Below, one piece after another: positions 54,675 to 63,839 of a DNA stretch of 64,000 nucleotides. The stretch lies in contig NZ_RCZK01000007.1 in NCBI RefSeq assembly GCF_006438955.1, forward strand, positions 1 through 64,000, in the 5' to 3' direction. The translations under genes were made by a program, and so were the position numbers. Source of the DNA: Sphingomonas oligophenolica (GTDB lineage Bacteria; Pseudomonadota; Alphaproteobacteria; Sphingomonadales; Sphingomonadaceae). Below the pieces are notes generated by a model that saw nothing but the letters and a program-made list of their open reading frames with translations, searched no databases and was not told where the DNA came from. Positions within the stretch are counted from its first letter, which is position 1. Each line of letters begins with the position of its first letter.

Positions 54675-55622
54675 CTATACGTGAAGCTGACTGAACAGTT
54701 CCTGCATGTCTGCAGGCATTGCGCTTTCAAACGCCAAAGCGAGGCTATTGATCGGATGAATGAAGCCCAGATGCGCTGCGTGCAACGCCTGTCGGTGAAA
54801 CCCGAGCGTATCGAGCATCAGCTTCTGGTTCCCTTTTGTTCTACCATAGACCGGGTCTCCGAGCAAGGCGTGGCCGATCGACGCCATGTGGACGCGGACC
54901 TGATGTGTCCGCCCGGTTTCGAGCCGACAGGCGACGAGCGCGGCGCCATCGAGTTTCTCGATGGTCGTGTAATGAGTCACCGCGCGCTTACCGCCTGATA
55001 CGATCGCGATCTTCTTTCGGTTACTCGGGGACCGCGCCAACGGCGCGTCGATCGTCCCGGTGGCGGGACGCGGAATGCCGCCGACGATCGCCTTATACCG
55101 GCGATCGATCGAATGATCGTGAAACTGGCGTGCCAGCCCGACATGCGCGCGATCGGTCTTGGCCGCGATCATCAGCCCGCTGGTATCCTTGTCGATCCGG
55201 TGGACGATCCCGGGGCGCGCGACCCCGCCGATCCCCGACAACGAGCCGCGGCAATGGTGGAGCAGCGCGTTGACGAGCGTGCCGTCGAGATTGCCCGCGG
55301 CGGGGTGAACGACGAGCCCGGCGGGCTTGTCGATCACGATCAGATGCTCGTCCTCATACGCGACGACGAGCGGGATATCCTGCGGCTCGTTATGCGCCAC
55401 GGCGGGATCGGGCACCGCGACCGCGAAGATATCCCCACCGGCGGCGCGCTTGGCGGGATCGCGATGCAGCGTGCCGTCGCGCGACACCGCGCCGCTGTTA
55501 ATCAGCACCTTGAGCCGTTCGCGCGACAGCGTCGGCACCGCATCGGCGAGCGCGCGGTCGAGCCGCCAGCCGTCCGCCGCGTCGCCGATCCTTGCCTCGA
55601 TGATGGAAACCCCCCGGTTCAT
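54675..55622 (-). CDS. rluD: 23S rRNA pseudouridine synthase, RluA/RluD family
   Basis: A 315-residue enzyme with an N-terminal S4-like RNA-binding domain (RLDRALADAVPTLSRERLKV) and a pseudouridine synthase domain. The catalytic aspartate is in GIVHRIDKDTSGLM; ETGRTHQVRVHMASIGHALLG is the other family block. RluD makes pseudouridines in helix 69 of 23S rRNA; assignment to RluD over other RluA relatives is by overall likeness. The start at 55622 is only 11 bp from the divergent JAMM gene start. Confidence 0.9.
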   Translation of the reverse strand: MNRGVSIIEARIGDAADGWRLDRALADAVPTLSRERLKVLINSGAVSRDGTLHRDPAKRAAGGDIFAVAVPDPAVAHNEPQDIPLVVAYEDEHLIVIDKPAGLVVHPAAGNLDGTLVNALLHHCRGSLSGIGGVARPGIVHRIDKDTSGLMIAAKTDRAHVGLARQFHDHSIDRRYKAIVGGIPRPATGTIDAPLARSPSNRKKIAIVSGGKRAVTHYTTIEKLDGAALVACRLETGRTHQVRVHMASIGHALLGDPVYGRTKGNQKLMLDTLGFHRQALHAAHLGFIHPINSLALAFESAMPADMQELFSQLHV

Positions 55623-55633
55623 GTCGTAGGAAA

Positions 55634-56044
55634 ATGGCGGTGGAGATCGCGATTTCAAGTGTGTTGCTGGCACAAATCACCGACCATGCCGCGGGGTGCG
55701 CGGACGAGGTGTGCGGGCTGGTGTTCGGCGACCGTCAGCGGGTCAGCGCGGTGACGCGCTGCTTCAATGTCGCGGCCGATCCGGCGCGGCGGTTCGCGAT
55801 CGACCCGCGCGCGCTGATCGAGGCGCACCGCGCGGCGCGTGGCGGCGGGCCGCAACCGATCGGCCATTATCATTCGCACCCCGGTGGCAGTTCGGCGCCG
55901 TCGCCGCGTGACGCGGCGGACGCGATCGAGGAGGGCGCGCTGTGGTTGATCGTCGGCGCGGCGGAGGTGCGGGCCTGGCGCGCGATCCGCGGCGGCGCGG
56001 TTGAGGGGCGGTTCGAGCCGGTCGGACTCCGGATGGCGGGGTGA
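55634..56044 (+). CDS. JAMM/MPN-family (M67) metalloprotease
   Basis: A 136-residue single-domain JAMM protein. The zinc motif is complete: Glu25 (DEVCGLVFG), His80 and His82 in GHYHSHPGG, Ser90 and Asp93 in SAPSPRDAAD. Bacterial members cut isopeptide-like bonds or release sulfur-carrier proteins. moaD is in the same window but 50 kb away, so no link can be claimed. AGGAAA just precedes ATG 55634. Confidence 0.88.
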   Translation: MAVEIAISSVLLAQITDHAAGCADEVCGLVFGDRQRVSAVTRCFNVAADPARRFAIDPRALIEAHRAARGGGPQPIGHYHSHPGGSSAPSPRDAADAIEEGALWLIVGAAEVRAWRAIRGGAVEGRFEPVGLRMAG

Positions 56045-56436
56045 AGTGGACGACTTTTACACGGAATCGGTGTTTTGGCGCGGCCCCCTGCGCTGGGCAA
56101 GGCGGAGGGCGTGGACGGTGCGGAAGGCGGGCAAGCGATCATCGCTAGACCATGACAGAGCGCGATGGAGTAGGACATTGGCGACCTGCGCCGTGGAGGG
56201 AAATGTGGATCGCCGACGGGAGGGTGTGTACGACGATATTTGACGGTTTCCCCGATGGAGTTGGCAACGGCGAGCGATGGCGAAGGCGAATGGCTGCGAT
56301 TATCGATGAAGCAGGGCAATGTCGCCGGCGCTCCACTCGCTCGGCGCAAACCTGCCGTGGGTCGTTACGGCCATTCATCGTTCATCAGGCGTACAGCACC
56401 CCATCTCCTTGAATACCGTAGGCTGGAGGATCGACG
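56045..56436. other. 392-bp region without a supported gene
   Basis: No frame here has convincing protein-like character. The best candidate is 56152-56412 on the plus strand (86 codons, beginning MTERDGVGHWRPAPWREMW), whose first half reads plausibly protein-like while the second half becomes Arg/Ser-rich frame noise; it might be a decayed gene. No terminator or strong repeat was seen. The region lies upstream of a gene with unusual composition, so a junction of acquired DNA may be here. Confidence 0.4.
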
Positions 56437-57846
56437 ATGCTGGTGCTGATCATTGCAATTGCGGCGCAAGTGTCGGCCATTGGTGCCAGGCAACCGCCGC
56501 TGCCAGCGACCGCCACCGTAACCCGCGCGCGGGACAAATGGCAGATCGAGTATCGTTTGACCAAGAAGAGCAGCGCGTGGGTGTTTCCGGTTTCCCAGCC
56601 CCGGCAGGCCGATCATAACCCTTGGCGGGAAGAAGAGTGGCGGGTCGTGACGCCCGGAGTTAGGATCGAGCGTCGCGGCGCGTATGACGTTCTCGTATCA
56701 ACGGGCGACGCTTCCGTTCCGCTGAAAATCCGTATCGCATTTACCCCGACAAGTGCGACGCTTGATCGTGAATATGATCCGGCCGTTACGTTCAGCAATG
56801 GGGCGACGGCGCTCTATTCGGATCAGTTCGATGTCGTTCCCATCGCTGATCTCGATGCCATTGGGCTCAAGCAAGCGGGTCTCTCCGTCGAAGAATTGGG
56901 CGGCACGCATACGCCGGTTCGATTTCACGACGCCAAGGGTCCCGTGTTCGTCCAGGGATATCGGCAACGTAATCCGATCCTGACCGGGGCCGAGACCTAC
57001 GTTGTTTTCGGCACGAGCAAGATCGAGGAACGAAACGGTCTTGCGATGCTTGCCGATCCAGCGCTACCAGAATGGCTCAAGGCTGAGGTCGCCGGATTTG
57101 CGCCTCAGGTTGCGGCAACATATGCGGCCCGGCTAGGCAGGCGCACGGACCCGAGTTTACCTTTGTTGTTGATGGGCTGGCGGGGGCCGACAGCGGGAAA
57201 GGTCATCAACGACGGTGGCGTCCGCCCCGGTCAAATCCTGTTTAACTTCGAGGGCGAAGGGCTAATCGAACCCAATGAGCGCGCGGCGCGACGAACGAGG
57301 TGGTTCATCGCGCATGAGATGGCGCACTTCTGGTTGGGCACCTCCGGTATCGGCTATCGCATGCCTTCAGAAGCCTGGATCACCGAAGGTGGCGCCGAGA
57401 TGATGGCGTTCACGTTGCTCGCAGCTTCGGATCATGACTATGCATTATCCGAGCTCCAGCGTGCGGTGGAGGACTGCATCAAGTTCGCGATCAAGCCTAT
57501 CGCTGGCGCCGGTGATCGGCACGAAAGCCGCGCCTTTTACGCCTGCGGCGCGACTTTTGCGCTCGCTGCCGCAAGCGCTGTGCGCCGGGATGGAGGGCGC
57601 GATTACTTCGATTTCATCCAACCTCTGTTAGAGGACCATCGGTCAGATCGTCTTTTGGGAAGCATAGACTGGGTACGTCACTTCGCTGCCGTCAGCGGAG
57701 AGGGACCCGCGGTGCACATCATGACGTCCATGCTGGACGCGGGCGTACCCGACCCTGCCGAAGCCATCGAGAAGCTCTTTCGACAGGCGGGTGTGCCATA
57801 CTCAAGAAATGCGGGCTCGGTCATGTTGGCACCGAATGCGATCTAA
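56437..57846 (+). CDS. Exported gluzincin-like zinc metallopeptidase
   Basis: A 469-residue protein with a short signal-like N-terminus (LVLIIAIAAQVSAIGA) and GGAGGA six bases before ATG 56437. A beta-rich N-terminal region (to about 200) is followed by the zinc site IAHEMAHFW (His293, Glu294, His297) and, 20 residues on, WITEGGAEMM with Glu317 as third ligand. This HExxH...WxxEG pattern is that of M1/M61-like gluzincins. The exact family is not recognised. Its codon use is less GC-biased than its neighbours, suggesting transfer. Confidence 0.75.
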   Translation: MLVLIIAIAAQVSAIGARQPPLPATATVTRARDKWQIEYRLTKKSSAWVFPVSQPRQADHNPWREEEWRVVTPGVRIERRGAYDVLVSTGDASVPLKIRIAFTPTSATLDREYDPAVTFSNGATALYSDQFDVVPIADLDAIGLKQAGLSVEELGGTHTPVRFHDAKGPVFVQGYRQRNPILTGAETYVVFGTSKIEERNGLAMLADPALPEWLKAEVAGFAPQVAATYAARLGRRTDPSLPLLLMGWRGPTAGKVINDGGVRPGQILFNFEGEGLIEPNERAARRTRWFIAHEMAHFWLGTSGIGYRMPSEAWITEGGAEMMAFTLLAASDHDYALSELQRAVEDCIKFAIKPIAGAGDRHESRAFYACGATFALAAASAVRRDGGRDYFDFIQPLLEDHRSDRLLGSIDWVRHFAAVSGEGPAVHIMTSMLDAGVPDPAEAIEKLFRQAGVPYSRNAGSVMLAPNAI

Positions 57847-57921
57847 CCGTCGCGTGGCGTGCTGCGCTTGCGTCGGGGGGTCGGGTCGGTCAGAAGGCGG
57901 CATGATTTCAGTACCTATTGC

Positions 57922-58566
57922 ATGACCGTCAATCCGGTCGATTTCGCCAGCCTGCTCTGTTCGAAGCTGTGCCACGATCTGTTGTCGCCGGTGGGGGCGT
58001 TGAACAACGGGCTCGAACTGCTTAACGACGAGACCGACGAGGCGATGCGCGCGCGGGTGTTCGAGCTGCTCAACGAAAGCGCGCGGACATCGGCCAACAA
58101 GCTCAAATTCTTTCGGCTGGCGTTCGGCGCGGCGGGCGGATTCGGCGAGGCGGTCGATTCGCGCGAGGCCAAGCTGGCGATCGAGGGGCTGGTCGCGGAC
58201 AACAAGCGGATCCAGTTCGACTGGATCGTCGAGGCCGAAAAACTGCCCAAGGCCGCGATCAAGGTCGTGCTGAACCTGGCGATGATCGCGAGCGAGGCGC
58301 TGGTCCGCGGGGGGACGCTCGCGGTCGGCGGCGAGGAGACCGACGGGCATATCGAGGTGGTTGTCCAGATCGAAGGCCCGCGGATCGTGCTCGATCCCGA
58401 ACTGCGCGCGACGCTGACCGATGGCGCGCGGGCCGAAGGCGTGACCCCGCGCACCGCGGCGGCGTATCTGGTCCACGAGATCGTCCGCGATGCCGGGGGG
58501 CGCGTGCTGGTGTCCGAACCGGCGGACGCGGTGATGATCTTCGGCGCGGTGTTCAACGCCCGGTAA
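57922..58566 (+). CDS. chpT: Histidine phosphotransferase ChpT-like
   Basis: A 214-residue protein matching ChpT: a helical hairpin with phosphoacceptor His18 in SKLCHDLLSPVGALNNGLEL and a degenerate ATPase-like C-terminal domain. In Caulobacter ChpT passes phosphate from CckA to CtrA and CpdR. Here it sits directly before cheA (89 bp), separate from any cckA or ctrA in the window. That placement raises the chance of cross-talk with, or dedicated service to, the chemotaxis-like operon. Confidence 0.87.
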   Translation: MTVNPVDFASLLCSKLCHDLLSPVGALNNGLELLNDETDEAMRARVFELLNESARTSANKLKFFRLAFGAAGGFGEAVDSREAKLAIEGLVADNKRIQFDWIVEAEKLPKAAIKVVLNLAMIASEALVRGGTLAVGGEETDGHIEVVVQIEGPRIVLDPELRATLTDGARAEGVTPRTAAAYLVHEIVRDAGGRVLVSEPADAVMIFGAVFNAR

Positions 58567-58655
58567 CGGGGCGGGGCGCTCGTTCCTGGCGCGGTAAACG
58601 CGGTCTTAAGCCTTTCCGGGGCAAGACGCTGGTCCGAACACGCGCCTGGGGACCC

Positions 58656-60959
58656 ATGGACGAGCTGCTGCAGGAATTCATCGCGGAAACGCGCGAAACG
58701 CTCGACGCGCTGTCGGGGGAGGTCGTGGCGTGGGAAGCGGACCCGACCGATCGCGCGCGGCTCGATTCGATCTTCCGCTTCGTCCACACCGTCAAGGGGA
58801 GTTGCGGTTTCCTCGACCTGCCACGGCTCGCGCGGCTGAGCCATGCCGCCGAGGATGTGCTCGCTGCGGTGCGCGACGGCGGGCGAATTCCCGATACCGC
58901 ACTGGTCAACGCGGTGCTCGCGATCATCGACCGGATCGGCGAACTGGTCGAGGCGATCGACGCGGGGGTTTCGCTGGAGGATTCGTCCGAAGACCTGCTG
59001 ATCGCCGCGCTCGCCGAAAATGCCGCACCCGTCGCGGTCACTGCCACCGCGCCGCAAGCCCGATCGCACAGCCGCAGCGTGCGGCTGGGCGTCGACCTGC
59101 TCGATCGAATGATGAGCGGGATGTCGGAGATGGTGCTGGCGCGCAACGACTTGGCGCGGCGACTGCGCGAGGGGGACTGCGATCCGCGGATGGAGGCGGC
59201 GCTGGAGCGACTGTCGCTGACCGTCGCCGACATGCGCGAGACGGTGACGCGGACGCGGATGCAGACGATCGACACGCTGTTTTCGGCGGTGCCGCGGCTG
59301 GTGCGCGATACCGCCGCCGAACTCGGCAAGACGGTGGTGCTCAGTATCGAGGGCGGCGACGTCGAACTCGACCGCGAAATGATCGAGCTGATGCGCGATC
59401 CGCTGGTCCATGTGATCCGCAATTCGATCGACCATGGCATCGAAGCGCCCGCGGACCGCGCGGCGGCGGGCAAGCCTATGGCGGGGCTGATGACGGTCAG
59501 TGCGCGCCAATCGGGCAACCAGATCCTCATCGATATCACCGACGACGGTCGCGGCATCGACACCGACCGGCTGGTGGCGAAGGCGCGCGACCAGCGGCTG
59601 ATGCCAGAGGAAGCGTTGCGCGCGCTGTCCGAAGATGCGCGGTGCGAGCTGGTCTTTCATCCCGGCTTATCGAGCCGCGATACGGTGACCGCGACATCGG
59701 GGCGGGGCGTGGGCATGGACATCGTCCGCGCCAACGTCGAGCATATCGGTGGCCGGGTGATCCTGTCGAACCGCCCAGGCAAGGGACTGGCGGTGACGCT
59801 ACGGGTGCCACTGACGCTGTCGATCCTGACGACGATCATCGTTGCGGCAGGCGGGCAGCAGTTCGCGCTGGCGAGGCAATCGGTCGACGAGATCGTCAAG
59901 GTTCGCAGCAACCAGGTGCGGATCGATCGGATCGGTGGCGTCACCATGGCGACAGTGCGTGGCGAACGGTTGCCGGTGGTGGGGCTGAGCGAGTTGCTCG
60001 GGCTGGGGGTGGCGGCAATCGACACGCTTGTCCTCGTGTCGACCCGCGACGGCAGTTATGCGCTGGCGGTCGACGAGGTGATCGACAGCGAGGAACTGGT
60101 CATCAAGCCCGCTGCGCCGGCGGTAATGGCGACCGGGGTCTATGCGGGGCAGACCTTGCCCGACAATGGCCGCCCGATGTTGCTGCTCGACGGCGCGGGC
60201 GTCGCGACGCGTGCGGGATTGGTATTCGATCGGATCGCGGCGATCGCGCCCGACGAGACCGAGGCTGCGGCGGACGAAAAACGCGGGCTGCTGTTCGACG
60301 ACCTCGACGGGCATCGACGGGTCGTGCCGCTGGCGGTGATCGACCGGGTCGAAACCGTGCCGGTCGCCGCGATCCGCTTTACCGCGGGTCGATTGCGGCT
60401 GGCGAGCGGCGATGCGCTGGTGCCGGTCCATGCGACCGCGGCGATGGCGCCCGACACTACCGTGTCGCTGCTGCGGCTGACCGATGGCGCGGTCGATATC
60501 GCCTATGCGATCGGTGATGCGATCGAGATCGTCGCGCTGCCCCGCGATATCGCGCCCGCGCAGGGGGCGGGGGTGATCGCCGGGGTGGTGATGATCGCGG
60601 ACGAACAGGTCGAGGTCATCGATGTCCATGCGCTGTTCGCGGCGACTGCGGGGCCGTCGTCGGGCGCGCAGCCGTTGTGCCTGCTCCACGCCGATGCTGG
60701 CGGGTGGATGACCAATTTCCTGAAGCCCGTGATCGAGGCATCGGGCTATCGCTGCGTCACGCGGCTCGCGCCCGGCGAAACCGCCGCAGTCGCGCTGGCG
60801 ATGAGCGACGGGGGGGCGGATCGAACCGGCTCCGCCGCGCCGCTGGTCACGCTGCGTGCGGAGCGCGAGCCGACCGGGCCACGTGATGAGAGCATCTATC
60901 GATACGATCGCGAGGCGTTGCAGGCCGCGCTGATGCGCAGCCGGGAGGCGATGGTATGA
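58656..60959 (+). CDS. cheA: Chemotaxis histidine kinase CheA with extended C-terminus
   Basis: A 767-residue kinase. An N-terminal HPt domain carries His44 (RFVHTVKGSCGF), then a dimerisation region (about 140-210) and the ATPase with HVIRNSIDHG (about 252-261), DDGRGID and SGRGVGMDIV. A first CheW-like domain (about 390-510) follows. Unusually, the protein continues with a second CheW-like domain (about 520-645) and a receiver-like end (LCLLHADAGGWMTNFLKPVIEASGY) that lacks the acidic pair of true receivers. No P2 domain is evident. It overlaps cheW by ATGA. Confidence 0.92.
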   Translation: MDELLQEFIAETRETLDALSGEVVAWEADPTDRARLDSIFRFVHTVKGSCGFLDLPRLARLSHAAEDVLAAVRDGGRIPDTALVNAVLAIIDRIGELVEAIDAGVSLEDSSEDLLIAALAENAAPVAVTATAPQARSHSRSVRLGVDLLDRMMSGMSEMVLARNDLARRLREGDCDPRMEAALERLSLTVADMRETVTRTRMQTIDTLFSAVPRLVRDTAAELGKTVVLSIEGGDVELDREMIELMRDPLVHVIRNSIDHGIEAPADRAAAGKPMAGLMTVSARQSGNQILIDITDDGRGIDTDRLVAKARDQRLMPEEALRALSEDARCELVFHPGLSSRDTVTATSGRGVGMDIVRANVEHIGGRVILSNRPGKGLAVTLRVPLTLSILTTIIVAAGGQQFALARQSVDEIVKVRSNQVRIDRIGGVTMATVRGERLPVVGLSELLGLGVAAIDTLVLVSTRDGSYALAVDEVIDSEELVIKPAAPAVMATGVYAGQTLPDNGRPMLLLDGAGVATRAGLVFDRIAAIAPDETEAAADEKRGLLFDDLDGHRRVVPLAVIDRVETVPVAAIRFTAGRLRLASGDALVPVHATAAMAPDTTVSLLRLTDGAVDIAYAIGDAIEIVALPRDIAPAQGAGVIAGVVMIADEQVEVIDVHALFAATAGPSSGAQPLCLLHADAGGWMTNFLKPVIEASGYRCVTRLAPGETAAVALAMSDGGADRTGSAAPLVTLRAEREPTGPRDESIYRYDREALQAALMRSREAMV

Positions 60960-61384
60960 GCGAACAATATCTGATGGCGCGGATCGCGGATCGCCCGGTC
61001 GCGATTCCCACCGCGCAGGTCGAATCGGTGATCGATCTCGGCGACATCCTGCCCGCGCCGCTCGCGCCGCCGCAGGTGCGCGGGCTGGTCGCGATTCGCA
61101 GCCGGGTGGTAACCGTGATCGATACCGAGGTCGCGCTGGGTTTGCCGCGATCGGTCCACGACCGGCGGCGCGCGGTGATCACCGCGGTCGACGGGCATCA
61201 TTATGCGATCCTGGTCGAGAGCCTGGACGAGGTCGAGACGCTGGTGGCGCAGCCGCTGTCGTCGGGCCTGGTGCTGGGCGACGGCTGGCGCGACTGTGCG
61301 ACGGGCATTGTCGAACATGGCGGCGAGCCGATGCTGGTGCTCGATCTATCCGCCTGGATTCCCGCCGCGGCACTCGCGGCTTAA
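60956..61384 (+). CDS. cheW: Chemotaxis coupling protein CheW
   Basis: A 142-residue CheW: LMARIADRPVAIPTAQVESVIDL start, then VRGLVAIRSRVVTVIDTEVALGL, the central coupling stretch. It links receptors to CheA. Overlaps cheA by four bases; cheY follows after 62 bp. No chemoreceptor gene is in the window. Confidence 0.93.
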   Translation: MSEQYLMARIADRPVAIPTAQVESVIDLGDILPAPLAPPQVRGLVAIRSRVVTVIDTEVALGLPRSVHDRRRAVITAVDGHHYAILVESLDEVETLVAQPLSSGLVLGDGWRDCATGIVEHGGEPMLVLDLSAWIPAAALAA

Positions 61385-61446
61385 CCGCCTGCTCAGACTT
61401 TCCTGCCACAGTTGCTGCACGCGCACTTCCTTGCAAAGGGCCATTC

Positions 61447-61812
61447 ATGAAGACCTGCCTTGTCGTCGACGATTCGAAGGTGATCCGAAAGGTCGCGCGT
61501 CATATTCTCGAGACGTTGGAATTCACGGTTTCCGAAGCGTGCGACGGGCGCGAGGCGCTCGATGCGTGCCTGGCATCGGTGCCCGATGTCGTCCTGCTGG
61601 ACTGGAACATGCCGGTGATGAGCGGGATGGATTTCCTGCGTGCGCTGCGTGAGGCGAACCTGGCGACGCGGCCCAAGGTGGTGTTCTGCACGACCGAGAA
61701 CGGGATGGCCTATATCCGTGCCGCAATCGAAGCGGGCGCCGACGAATATGTCATGAAGCCGTTCGATCGCGACACGCTGGAATCGAAACTGCAGATCGTG
61801 GGCATGGCCTGA
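61447..61812 (+). CDS. cheY: Single-domain response regulator CheY
   Basis: A 121-residue receiver. The acidic pocket is in CLVVDDSKVIRK, the phosphoacceptor is Asp52 (VLLDWNMPVMSG), the switch threonine in FCTTENG, and Lys104 in VMKPFD. Placed between cheW and cheB, it is the likely output of CheA. Whether it binds a flagellar switch or another target cannot be told from this window. Confidence 0.93.
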   Translation: MKTCLVVDDSKVIRKVARHILETLEFTVSEACDGREALDACLASVPDVVLLDWNMPVMSGMDFLRALREANLATRPKVVFCTTENGMAYIRAAIEAGADEYVMKPFDRDTLESKLQIVGMA

Positions 61813-61824
61813 CGGAGGGGGACG

Positions 61825-62940
61825 GTGACGTCAGTCCTGCCGTATCGGGTCGGCGCCGCCGCGGACGCGGACGCGCGAACCGATCGACCCGCGATGCCGC
61901 TGTCGGTGCTGATCGTCGACGATTCGGCGGTGGCGCGCGCGGTGATCGCCAAAGTCATCGATCAGAGCGCGGAATTCCGCGTCGCACATAGCGTCGGCAC
62001 GGTTGCCGCCGCGCTGCACGTGCTCGGCGATCACCGGGTCGACTTTATCCTGCTCGATCTGGCATTGCCCGGGGTCGACGGCCTTACCGCGCTGCCCGAT
62101 CTGGTGGCCGCGGCGCGCGGTGCGCGCGTCGTCGTCGTGTCCTCGACCGCGATCGAGGGTGCCGCGGTAACGATCCAGGCGCTGGCGCTCGGCGCGGCCG
62201 AAACGGTGTTAAAGCCCGCCACGGGCGATTCGACGAGCGCGTTCGGCATCGGCCTGCTGAAGAAAATGCGGCGGTTGGTCGAACCCCGGCCGCGGGTCGA
62301 CATCGCGCCCCGGATCGCACCCCGCCCAGTCAGCACACCGGTGTCAGCGCCCGCACCATTGCAGCGGTTCGAGATCGTCGCGATCGGCGCGTCGACCGGC
62401 GGCATCCACGCGCTGAGCCTGTTGCTGCGCGCGTTGCCCCGGTCGTTCGTGACCCCGATCGTCATCACCCAGCATCTGCCGGGATCGTTCATGCCCTATT
62501 TCGCGGCGCAGCTGGCGCTGCTGTCGGGGCGACCCTGCGATGTCGCGGTTGATCGGCTGCGCATCCGGCCGGGCCGGATCGTGCTGGCACCGGGCGACGC
62601 GCATATCCGCGGGGTCGCGCTGCCCGATGGGGGTGCCGCGGTCAGACTGACCGGCGAGCGGGTCGCGAACGGATGCTTGCCGTCGGTCGATCCGATGTTC
62701 GCCTCGCTCGCCGCGGTTTATGGCCCCGCGCTGCTCGCGGTCGTGCTCAGCGGCATGGGGCGCGACGGCGTGGACGGCGCGGTTGCGGTCCAGCGCGCGG
62801 GCGGCTGCGTCATCGTCCAGAACGAGGCGAGCTCGGTCGTATGGGGTATGCCGGGTGCGATCGCCGCGACCGGCATTGCCGCCGCCGTGCTCGACCCGGA
62901 AGCACTGGGCCATCTTATCGCGTCGGGACGACATCCATGA
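61825..62940 (+). CDS. cheB: Chemotaxis-specific methylesterase/glutamine deamidase CheB
   Basis: A 371-residue receiver-methylesterase. Receiver: LIVDDSAVAR and phosphoacceptor Asp78 (FILLDLALPG). Esterase triad: Ser190 (AIGASTGGIHAL), His217 (ITQHLPG) and Asp314 (SGMGRDGVDG). It removes methyl groups from receptors when phosphorylated by CheA. Start is GTG 61825 after GGAGGGG; an internal ATG at 61894 before the receiver is possible, since the first 24 residues are not conserved. Confidence 0.93.
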   Translation: MTSVLPYRVGAAADADARTDRPAMPLSVLIVDDSAVARAVIAKVIDQSAEFRVAHSVGTVAAALHVLGDHRVDFILLDLALPGVDGLTALPDLVAAARGARVVVVSSTAIEGAAVTIQALALGAAETVLKPATGDSTSAFGIGLLKKMRRLVEPRPRVDIAPRIAPRPVSTPVSAPAPLQRFEIVAIGASTGGIHALSLLLRALPRSFVTPIVITQHLPGSFMPYFAAQLALLSGRPCDVAVDRLRIRPGRIVLAPGDAHIRGVALPDGGAAVRLTGERVANGCLPSVDPMFASLAAVYGPALLAVVLSGMGRDGVDGAVAVQRAGGCVIVQNEASSVVWGMPGAIAATGIAAAVLDPEALGHLIASGRHP

Positions 62941-63791
62941 TTCATCAGACTATTTCTCCCGCGAACGGCGCGTCGCAGAGCGCGCTGGGCGTTCTTGCCG
63001 CGTTGCTCGAAGCGCGCACCGGACAACAGATTTCGGCCTATCGGTCGTGGCGGATCGACATCGCGTTGAAACCCCTGCTCCGCGATCGCGGGCTGACCAC
63101 GCTCGACCAGCTGGTGGGCATGTTGATGGAGGGAAGCGATCGACGAATCGCCGACCAGATCATCGACCTGCTAGTAAACCAGGAGACGTCGTTCTTTCGC
63201 GATGCGCCGGTGTTCGACATGGTCATCGACGCGGTTGCGCAGATCGAGGCGCGCGGACGCCGGGCGCGGATCTGGTGCGCGGGCTGTTCGACGGGGCAGG
63301 AACCCTATTCGCTCGCGATGCTGTTCGCCGAGCGTGATGGCGCGGGGTGGATCGCACCCGACATCGTCGCGACCGACGTATCCGACGCCGCGATCGGGCG
63401 GGCACGCGAGGGAAGATATACCCAGTTCGAGATTCAGCGTGGCCTCCCGGTGCGGCGGATGATCAACTGGTTCGAGGCGAATGGCGACGAATGGGTCGCG
63501 CGCGCCGAGCTGCGGCGGATGGTGGCATTCCGCAAGCTGAACCTGCTCGGCGATCAATCGCCACCGGGGCGGTTCGACATTATCCTGTGCCGCAACGTCA
63601 TGCTGTATCTGGCAGCGGAGCCGAAGGCCGCGATCTTCGCGAACTTTGCCGCAGCGCTAGAGCCCGGCGGCATCCTGGCGCTCGGCGCGGGGGAGACGGT
63701 GATCGGCCAGACCCGGATGTTCGAGCCGTCGAAATCCTATCGCGGTCTGTATGAAGTGGTTGGGCGGGCTGGGGGCGAGGCCGCGAGCTGA
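62937..63791 (+). CDS. cheR: Chemotaxis protein methyltransferase CheR
   Basis: A 284-residue SAM-dependent methyltransferase acting on receptor glutamates. N-terminal helical domain, then IWCAGCSTGQEPYSLAML (SAM site), VATDVSDAAI and FDIILCRNVMLYL, all typical of CheR. No pentapeptide-binding extension or TPR is added. It overlaps cheB by ATGA and ends the operon. Confidence 0.95.
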   Translation: MIHQTISPANGASQSALGVLAALLEARTGQQISAYRSWRIDIALKPLLRDRGLTTLDQLVGMLMEGSDRRIADQIIDLLVNQETSFFRDAPVFDMVIDAVAQIEARGRRARIWCAGCSTGQEPYSLAMLFAERDGAGWIAPDIVATDVSDAAIGRAREGRYTQFEIQRGLPVRRMINWFEANGDEWVARAELRRMVAFRKLNLLGDQSPPGRFDIILCRNVMLYLAAEPKAAIFANFAAALEPGGILALGAGETVIGQTRMFEPSKSYRGLYEVVGRAGGEAAS

Positions 63792-63839
63792 CGCAGAGCA
63801 TCTGTACGCCGCCGCCGCTTCTCGCCTAGAGGTGGAGCC

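Noticed and set aside
56152..56412. 86-codon gene in the gap before the metallopeptidase
   Set aside because: Only the first half reads like protein, there is no good ribosome site, and several overlapping frames compete; kept only as a possible remnant.
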